Below are positions 58,375 to 64,000 of a stretch of DNA of 64,000 nt, piece by piece. Each line of letters begins with the position of its first letter. The stretch's first letter is position 1. Source of the stretch: Actinomycetota bacterium (GTDB taxonomy: Bacteria > Actinomycetota > UBA4738 > HRBIN12). Position numbers and translations under genes: made by a program. Under the pieces are notes generated by a model. The model searched no databases, had not been told where the DNA came from, and was given only the letters and a program-made list of their open reading frames with translations. The stretch spans positions 1-64,000 of the forward strand of contig DASSCU010000015.1 in NCBI GenBank assembly GCA_035697485.1. The letters are read 5' to 3'.

Positions 58375-59526
58375 CTACTCGAGCTTCCCGGTCAGCGCCC
58401 GGCCGATCAGCATTCGGCGGATCTCGGCCGTGCCCGCACCGATCGTGTAGAGCTTCGCGTCGCGCACGAGCCGACCCGCGGGCACCTCACTCAGGTACCC
58501 GGCGCCGCCGAGGCTCTGGATGGCCTCGAGAGCAACCTGCACGGCCCGCTCCGAGCCGTACAGCAAGGCACCCGCACACGCAGCGGACCAACGACGATCG
58601 GGCTCACGATCGAACCGAGCCGCCACGTCGTAGGCGTAGGCCCGCGCGGACTCCAGCGACACGTACATGTCGGCGAGCTTGCCCTGCATCAGCTCGAACG
58701 ACCCGATCGGCTTGCCGAACTGACGTCGCTCGCGCACGTAGGGCAGGACGAGATCCATCGCCGCCTGCATGATGCCGAGGGGTCCGCCCGCGAGCACCAG
58801 CCGCTCCGAGTCGAGGCCGGACATCAGCACCCCTGTCCCGCCCCCCACCTCACCGAGCACGTGGTCCTCGGGGATGTGGCAGTCGGAGAAGACGATCTCG
58901 GAGGTCGACGAGCCGCGCATCCCCAGCTTGTCCATCTTCGGGGACGCCCGGAACCCGTCCATGCCCCGCTCGATCACGAACGCCGTCACCGACCGATCCC
59001 GATCGATCGCCGCCGTCCGCATGTACACGATGAGCACGTCGGCCTCAGGACCGTTCGTGATCCACATCTTCGAGCCGTTCGCGAGCCACCCCCCGGCCAC
59101 GGGCTGCGCCCGGCACGACATCGAACCGATCACATCGGACCCCGCATCGGCCTCGCTCATCGCGAGGGCGCCGACATGCTCGCCGCTCAGCAGACGGGGA
59201 AGCCACCGGGCATGCTGTTCAGGTGTGCCGTTGACCCACAGGTTGTGCACGCAAAGGTTCGAGTGCGCCGCGTAGGACATGCCGACCGACGCCGACGCGC
59301 GGGACAGCTCCTCGACGACGACCAGGTGCTCAAGGAAGCCGAGGCCGGCGCCGCCGTCGCCTTCGGCCACGGTCGGCCCGAGGACCCCGAGGTCGCCCAT
59401 GCGCGGCCACAACCACCGGGGGAAGGCATCGTCGCGGTCGATCTCATGGGCGTGCGGAGCGACCTCGCGGTCGGCGAAGACGCGGACGGTGTCCCGGAGC
59501 TCGTCGATGCCGATGCGATCGCCCAT
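58375..59526 (-). CDS. isovaleryl-CoA dehydrogenase
   Basis: A 383-residue acyl-CoA dehydrogenase. The catalytic base is Glu241 in [16 protein letters not shown], the position used by isovaleryl-CoA dehydrogenases rather than the C-terminal Glu of straight-chain enzymes. FAD contacts such as [10 protein letters not shown] and MWITNGPEA are present. It makes 3-methylcrotonyl-CoA and passes electrons to ETF. TAGCGT (59535-59540) lies 8 nt before ATG 59526, probably leaderless. It is divergent from the methylcrotonyl-CoA carboxylase operon (liuA-like). Confidence 0.9.
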   Translation of the reverse strand: MGDRIGIDELRDTVRVFADREVAPHAHEIDRDDAFPRWLWPRMGDLGVLGPTVAEGDGGAGLGFLEHLVVVEELSRASASVGMSYAAHSNLCVHNLWVNGTPEQHARWLPRLLSGEHVGALAMSEADAGSDVIGSMSCRAQPVAGGWLANGSKMWITNGPEADVLIVYMRTAAIDRDRSVTAFVIERGMDGFRASPKMDKLGMRGSSTSEIVFSDCHIPEDHVLGEVGGGTGVLMSGLDSERLVLAGGPLGIMQAAMDLVLPYVRERRQFGKPIGSFELMQGKLADMYVSLESARAYAYDVAARFDREPDRRWSAACAGALLYGSERAVQVALEAIQSLGGAGYLSEVPAGRLVRDAKLYTIGAGTAEIRRMLIGRALTGKLE

Positions 59527-59638
59527 GCGGCTACACGCTACGCCGCCGATCCGGTTCGCGTGGCCGCGTCGACCGAGTGACCGCAGTATGGTGGCACGCG
59601 ATGATCGGGGGCGCCGCGACGAACGGATCGGGTCGGGC

Positions 59639-61204
59639 GTGCCGCGACTGACGACACACGTCGACCCGTCCACCGACGCGTTCGCGGCGAACGAGGCCGC
59701 CATGCGGGCGCTCGTGGAGGACCTCGAGCGACGGCTCGCCGAGGCCCAGCTCGGAGGCGGCGAAACCGCGACCGAACGCCACCGTTCCCGGGGCAAGCTC
59801 ACGGTTCGCGAACGCATCGATCGACTGGTCGACAGGGGCACGGCATTCCTCGAGCTCTCGGCGCTCGCCGCCTGCGACCTCTACGCAGGAGAAGCGCCGG
59901 GCGCGGGCATCGTGACCGGCGTCGGAGTCGTTCGCGGCACGCCCTGCATGGTCGTGGCCAACGACGCCACCGTGAAGGGCGGCACCTACTTCCCGATGAC
60001 GGTGAAGAAGCACCTACGGGCGCAAGAGATCGCGATGGAGAACCGCCTGCCCTGCATCTATCTGGTCGACTCGGGTGGCGCCTTCCTGCCGCTGCAGGCC
60101 GACGTCTTCCCCGACAGGGAGCACTTCGGGCGCATCTTCTATCACCAGGCGCGCATGTCGGCCGCTGGCATCCCGCAGATCGCCGCGGTGATGGGGTCGT
60201 GCACGGCGGGCGGGGCCTATGTGCCGGCGATGTCCGACGAGACCGTGATCGTGCGCGGCACCGGCACGATCTTCCTCGGCGGCCCTCCCCTCGTGAAGGC
60301 CGCGACGGGTGAGGACGTGGACCCCGAGGCGCTCGGCGGCGCCGACGTGCACGCGCGCCGCAGTGGTGTTGCAGACCACGAGGCGGCCGACGACGAGCAC
60401 GCGCTCCGCGTCGTGCGCGAGATCGTCGCGAACCTGAACCTGCCCGTTCAGCGTGCCTGGTCGATCGCCGAGCCGGCCGCGCCGGCGGTCGATCCGGGCG
60501 GCCTGTACGGCGCGATCCCGACCGAGCTGTCACAGAGCTACGACGTTCGCGAGGTGATCGCCAGGATCGTCGACGGGTCGGAGCTGCACGAGTTCAAGCA
60601 GCTGTACGGCGACACGCTCGTGTGTGGCTTCGCTCGGATCCACGGGCATCCCGTCGCGATCCTCGCGAACAACGGCATCCTGTTCTCGGAGTCGGCGTTG
60701 AAGGGCACCCACTTCGTGCAGCTCGCGTGCGAGCGAGGAACGCCGCTCGTTTTCCTGCAGAACATCACGGGGTTCATGGTCGGAAGGGAGTACGAGGCCG
60801 GCGGCATCGCGAAGGACGGCGCGAAGCTCGTGACGTCCGTGGCGTGCGCGAACGTGCCGAAGTTCACGGTCGTCATCGGCGGATCGTTCGGCGCCGGGAA
60901 CTACGCGATGTGCGGACGCGCGTACGGGCCGAGGCAGCTCTGGATGTGGCCGAACGCGCGTATCTCCGTGATGGGTGGGGTGCAGGCTGCGAAGGTGCTG
61001 ACAGCGGTCGGCGGCGATCCCGCCGAGGAAGCAGCCACGATCGAACGCTACGATCGCGAAGGAAGTCCCTACTTTTCGACGGCGCGCTTGTGGGACGACG
61101 GGGTGATCGATCCGCTGGACACGCGCAAGGTGCTCGCCCTCGGGCTCGACGCCGCATCGCGGGCACCGCTCGAGCCCACGACGTTCGGGGTGTTCCGCAC
61201 GTGA
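59639..61204 (+). CDS. methylcrotonyl-CoA carboxylase beta (carboxyltransferase) subunit
   Basis: A 521-residue carboxyltransferase. Oxyanion motifs [49 protein letters not shown] and, in the C-terminal half, [18 protein letters not shown] are typical of MCC-beta/LiuB. It transfers the carboxyl from biotin to 3-methylcrotonyl-CoA. GTG 59639 ([15 protein letters not shown]) was chosen; the upstream ATG at 59588 lies inside a TATGGT -10-like box (59587-59592). The stop overlaps the hydratase GTG (GTGA). Confidence 0.9.
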   Translation: MPRLTTHVDPSTDAFAANEAAMRALVEDLERRLAEAQLGGGETATERHRSRGKLTVRERIDRLVDRGTAFLELSALAACDLYAGEAPGAGIVTGVGVVRGTPCMVVANDATVKGGTYFPMTVKKHLRAQEIAMENRLPCIYLVDSGGAFLPLQADVFPDREHFGRIFYHQARMSAAGIPQIAAVMGSCTAGGAYVPAMSDETVIVRGTGTIFLGGPPLVKAATGEDVDPEALGGADVHARRSGVADHEAADDEHALRVVREIVANLNLPVQRAWSIAEPAAPAVDPGGLYGAIPTELSQSYDVREVIARIVDGSELHEFKQLYGDTLVCGFARIHGHPVAILANNGILFSESALKGTHFVQLACERGTPLVFLQNITGFMVGREYEAGGIAKDGAKLVTSVACANVPKFTVVIGGSFGAGNYAMCGRAYGPRQLWMWPNARISVMGGVQAAKVLTAVGGDPAEEAATIERYDREGSPYFSTARLWDDGVIDPLDTRKVLALGLDAASRAPLEPTTFGVFRT

Positions 61205-61980
61205 CCGACGTCATCGTCTCGCATGACGGCCCGGTCGTGACGCTCACCCTGGACCGCCCGGAGCGACGGAACGCGCTCGACCCCGGGCTGTTGCACGATC
61301 TCTCGTCGGCGGTCGACGGTGCCGGCGCCGACGACGGCGTGCGGGTGGTCGTGCTCACCGGCGCCGGGACCGCCTTCTCGGCCGGGGCAGACCTGGAGTG
61401 GATGCGCGCCAGCGTGAACCTGTCCGTCGACGAGAACCGTCGGGAGGCCGCGACGATGGCGGCGGCGTTCGAGGCGGTGGACCGTTGCCCGAAGGCCGTG
61501 ATCGCGCGAGTCAACGGTCCCGCGATCGGCGGCGGGGCCGGACTCGTGGCGTGCAGCGACGTCGCGATCGCGGTCGAAGGCGCGCGATTCGCGTTCGCGG
61601 AGGTGCGGCTCGGCCTACTCCCCGCCACGATCGCGCCGTACGTGTTGCGCGCGATCGGCCCGGGCCACGCTCGGGAGCTGTTCACGTCCGGCCGCCCCTT
61701 CGACGCTGAGGAAGCGCGCTCGCTGGGCCTCGTGCATCACGTCGTCGCGCCCGATGCCCTCGACGCCTACGTCGCCCGGCGGATCGACGATTATCTCGCC
61801 TGCGGGCCTGAGGCCGTCGACGCGAACAAGCGGCTCGTGCGCGACGCGACCGCATCGTTGACCGCACCGGATCTGCCCGACCGGATCGCCGCGGCTCGTG
61901 CGAGCCCGGAGGGTCAGGAAGGCATCGCCGCGTTCCTCGACAAGCGCACGCCGAGATGGCTGAACTCTCGCGGGTCCTGA
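61201..61980 (+). CDS. enoyl-CoA hydratase family, probably 3-methylglutaconyl-CoA hydratase
   Basis: A 259-residue crotonase-fold protein. Oxyanion-hole residues lie in [11 protein letters not shown] and [19 protein letters not shown]; the catalytic-side Glu is in [13 protein letters not shown]. In this operon order (beta, hydratase, alpha, lyase) the liuC-type role, hydrating 3-methylglutaconyl-CoA to HMG-CoA, is expected. GTG 61201 overlaps the carboxylase beta stop, and its 3' end overlaps the alpha gene by 25 nt. Confidence 0.87.
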   Translation: MTDVIVSHDGPVVTLTLDRPERRNALDPGLLHDLSSAVDGAGADDGVRVVVLTGAGTAFSAGADLEWMRASVNLSVDENRREAATMAAAFEAVDRCPKAVIARVNGPAIGGGAGLVACSDVAIAVEGARFAFAEVRLGLLPATIAPYVLRAIGPGHARELFTSGRPFDAEEARSLGLVHHVVAPDALDAYVARRIDDYLACGPEAVDANKRLVRDATASLTAPDLPDRIAAARASPEGQEGIAAFLDKRTPRWLNSRGS

Positions 61981-63674
61981 TCGCGAACCGCGGCGAGATC
62001 GCGTTGCGCATCGTGCGCGCATGCCAGGAATCCGGGATCGACGCGATCGTGGCCGTCGGTCCGGGAGAGGTCGACGGTCCGGCGTCGCAGCTCGCGGATG
62101 GGTGCGTCGAGGTCCCGTCCTACCTCGACGCCGACGCCCTGGTGCGAGCCGCCATGGAGATGGAGGTCGACGCGGTTCATCCCGGCTACGGATTCCTGGC
62201 CGAGGATCCCGGGTTCGCCGAACGGGTGGTGGCAGCGGGGCTGCGCTGGGTCGGTCCGTCGGCGGACGCGATGCGCCTGCTCGGTGACAAGGTGAAGGCG
62301 CGCTCGGTGGCTGAAGACGTGGGGGTTCCCGTCGTGCCCGGGGCGGCCGTCGGAACGGGGCCCGACGACCGGCTCGCCGAGGCGTCGGCGCTGGGGCCCC
62401 CCCTGCTCGTGAAGGCCGTGTCCGGCGGCGGCGGTCGTGGCATGCGCAGGGTCGACGACCTGGCTACCCTCGCCGACGCGGTCCTGGCCGCACGCCACGA
62501 GGCGGCGGCCAGCTTCGGCGACGGGCGCGTCTTCGTCGAACGCAGAATGGAGCGCGTGCACCACGTCGAGATCCAGGTGCTGCTGGACGAGCACGGACGG
62601 GCGACGCACCTCGGCGAGCGCGACTGCTCCGTGCAACGGCGCCATCAGAAGATCATCGAAGAGTCACCCTCACCGAGGGTCGATGCCGGGCGGCGGGCCG
62701 AGCTCGGGGAGGCCGCTCTCGCCATCGCTCGACGGGCCGGATACGTGGGCGTCGGCACGGCAGAGTTCCTCATCGGCGCCGATGGTGGATGGTGGTTCCT
62801 GGAGATGAACGCGCGTCTGCAGGTCGAGCATCCTGTCACCGAGGCGGTGACTGGGATCGACATCGTGCGGACGCAGCTCTCGATCGCCGCCGGCGAGCCG
62901 CTCGCCCTCGGGCCGGCGGAGCTCCGCGGACATGCGATCGAGGCCCGGGTGTATGCGGAGGACCCGGCCAACGGGTTCCTCCCGACGGGCGGACGTGTGG
63001 CGCGCCTGGACCTCCCGCATCGGCCTGGCGTGAGGATCGACACGGCGCTCCGGGCTGGGGACGAGGTCGGGCTCGGCTACGACCCGTTGCTCGCGAAGGT
63101 GATCGCCTTGGCAGAGGACCGCCCAAGGGCGATCGAGCGCCTACGGTTGGCGCTCGCCGAGGTGCACGTCGTCGGCGTCACCACGAACCTGGGCTTCCTG
63201 CTCGACGCGCTCGGCCGACCCGAGATCGCCGACGGATCGGTCGACACGGACTGGGTGGAGGGAACGTGGCTTCCGCAGGTGCCTGACCTGCCGGCAGGTG
63301 TGGTGGCGTCGAACGATCCCCACGACCCATGGGTGACCTATGGGTCGGACTCCAGCACCGCCGACGTCGTGGTCGCCGGCGACCATGCGCAATTCCGCGG
63401 CTGGGCGTACCGGCTGGGCGACAACGGGCTCGATGCGGTGTCGCTGTCACCACCGGGAGGCTCGCTCACCTCTCCGATGCCGGCAACCGTTGTCAGCGTC
63501 GACGCGACGCCAGGCGATCACGTGACGGCTGGTCAGGTCCTCGCGTTGCTGGAGGCGATGAAGATCCAGGTGCAGGTGACCGCGCCGATCGAAGGCACCG
63601 TCGGAGCGGTGCACGTGCGTTCGGGTGATGTGGTCGCGCGCGACCAGGTCCTGATCGAGCTGGAGGACTCATGA
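61956..63674 (+). CDS. methylcrotonyl-CoA carboxylase alpha subunit (biotin carboxylase-BCCP)
   Basis: A 572-residue protein. Biotin carboxylase covers about 1-445 ([68 protein letters not shown]); the biotin domain ends the chain, with the biotinyl Lys536 in LEAMKIQVQV. The usual sequence is EAMKM; here Ile follows the Lys. Total length is about 80-100 residues below typical MCC-alpha, the shortfall being in the linker/BT region. The stop overlaps the HMG-CoA lyase ATG (ATGA). Confidence 0.9.
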   Translation: MAELSRVLIANRGEIALRIVRACQESGIDAIVAVGPGEVDGPASQLADGCVEVPSYLDADALVRAAMEMEVDAVHPGYGFLAEDPGFAERVVAAGLRWVGPSADAMRLLGDKVKARSVAEDVGVPVVPGAAVGTGPDDRLAEASALGPPLLVKAVSGGGGRGMRRVDDLATLADAVLAARHEAAASFGDGRVFVERRMERVHHVEIQVLLDEHGRATHLGERDCSVQRRHQKIIEESPSPRVDAGRRAELGEAALAIARRAGYVGVGTAEFLIGADGGWWFLEMNARLQVEHPVTEAVTGIDIVRTQLSIAAGEPLALGPAELRGHAIEARVYAEDPANGFLPTGGRVARLDLPHRPGVRIDTALRAGDEVGLGYDPLLAKVIALAEDRPRAIERLRLALAEVHVVGVTTNLGFLLDALGRPEIADGSVDTDWVEGTWLPQVPDLPAGVVASNDPHDPWVTYGSDSSTADVVVAGDHAQFRGWAYRLGDNGLDAVSLSPPGGSLTSPMPATVVSVDATPGDHVTAGQVLALLEAMKIQVQVTAPIEGTVGAVHVRSGDVVARDQVLIELEDS

Positions 63675-64000
63675 GCCGATCCCTCGTAGACCACGGCGAT
63701 CGGCCGGATCGGGTCCGCATCGTGGAGGTCGGCCCCCGTGACGGCTTGCAGAACGAGGCGGCCGTCGTCCCGGCCGACGCGAAAGTGGCGTTCGTCGAGG
63801 CACTCGCAGACTCCGGCCTGCCGGTCGTCGAGGTGACGTCGTTCGTGAGTCCTCGGGCCGTGCCCCAACTCGCCGACGCCGACGAGGTCCTGCCCCGGGT
63901 GCGACGGCGCGGCGGGGTACGGTATCCGGTGCTCGTGCCGAACATGCGGGGCATGGAGCGGGCGGAGCGCGCCGGCGCGGACGCGGTTGCGGTGTTCACG
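63671..64000 (+). CDS. hydroxymethylglutaryl-CoA lyase, cut by the window end
   Basis: Starts MSRSLVDHGDRPDRVRIVEV and continues GPRDGLQNEAAVVPADAKV; the frame is open to the last base (110 codons). The VEVGPRDGLQNE motif, with its metal-binding Asp and catalytic Arg, defines the HMG-CoA lyase group, and VVEVTSFVSPRAVPQLADA follows as in the family. It splits HMG-CoA into acetyl-CoA and acetoacetate, completing leucine breakdown. ATG 63671 overlaps the carboxylase alpha stop. Confidence 0.88.
   Translation, partial: MSRSLVDHGDRPDRVRIVEVGPRDGLQNEAAVVPADAKVAFVEALADSGLPVVEVTSFVSPRAVPQLADADEVLPRVRRRGGVRYPVLVPNMRGMERAERAGADAVAVFT

Noticed and set aside
59279-59638. Upstream part of the frame containing MCC beta
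   Set aside because: It is antisense to the isovaleryl-CoA dehydrogenase gene and its intergenic region; the ATG at 59588 lies inside a -10-like box.

Overview
The window is GC-rich (roughly 68-70 % by eye), densely packed bacterial chromosome. It looks like an actinobacterium (Actinomycetota) outside the well-known genera. Signs of this are a mycothiol glycosyltransferase (MshA), a GlnR-type orphan nitrogen regulator with adenylylatable glutamine synthetase and GlnE, a ClpS-DUF2017 pair, an RsiG/AmfC-like c-di-GMP protein, a large LuxR (LAL) regulator and a DinB2-like polymerase. GTG and TTG starts, GTGA/ATGA stop-start overlaps and leaderless-looking promoters are frequent. No rRNA, tRNA, CRISPR array, prophage or intact insertion sequence was seen.

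Layout. 1-2.2 kb: an edge-truncated secreted protein with a good promoter, then SDR-clpS-DUF2017. 2.2-12.2 kb: one minus-strand unit of ten genes, nearly all overlapping by 4 nt (P5C dehydrogenase, aminotransferase, VOC protein, CoA-transferase alpha/beta, two unknowns, second aminotransferase, AcuC, pyruvate kinase). 12.4-16.8 kb: FAH-family enzyme, proC with a 40-residue basic protein, a TetR regulator, a candidate structured RNA gene, and mshA. 16.8-22.6 kb: asparaginase, a c-di-GMP pair (HD-GYP and RsiG-like), an M23 peptidase, an HTH/nucleotidyltransferase toxin-antitoxin-like pair with a palindromic operator, and ATP sulfurylase. 22.7-28.2 kb: APS reductase, sulfatase, lipid kinase, MoaD, hydrolase and small membrane proteins. 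28.4-33.6 kb: glnR and glnA, the latter with a candidate GlnR box. 33.7-42.9 kb: LAL regulator, a DhaK-DhaL-HAD-aldolase operon, and a kinase and response regulator fused in one protein. 43-52.9 kb: mostly lone genes, two gene remnants, DinB, a sulfite-oxidase-like molybdoenzyme, MscL. 52.9-64 kb: glnE, then a leucine/isovalerate degradation cluster (IVD, acyl-CoA synthetase, MCC beta, hydratase, MCC alpha, HMG-CoA lyase) running off the right edge.

How the parts fit. GlnR, GlnA and GlnE give transcriptional and covalent control of nitrogen assimilation. Sat and CysH form the APS-reductase branch of sulfate assimilation and sit next to a sulfatase that could supply sulfate. The liu-type cluster converts isovaleryl-CoA to acetyl-CoA and acetoacetate.

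The most unusual object is at 14937-15410 on the minus strand. A consensus-like promoter (TTGACC, 17 nt, TACAGT) points at a perfect 10-bp closing stem. That stem encloses nine hairpins spaced 38-42 nt, seven of which have GNRA or cUUCGg tetraloops when read on that strand. A 12-bp stem with a T-rich tract follows. This is the signature of a dedicated structured non-coding RNA; I recognise no known family in it.
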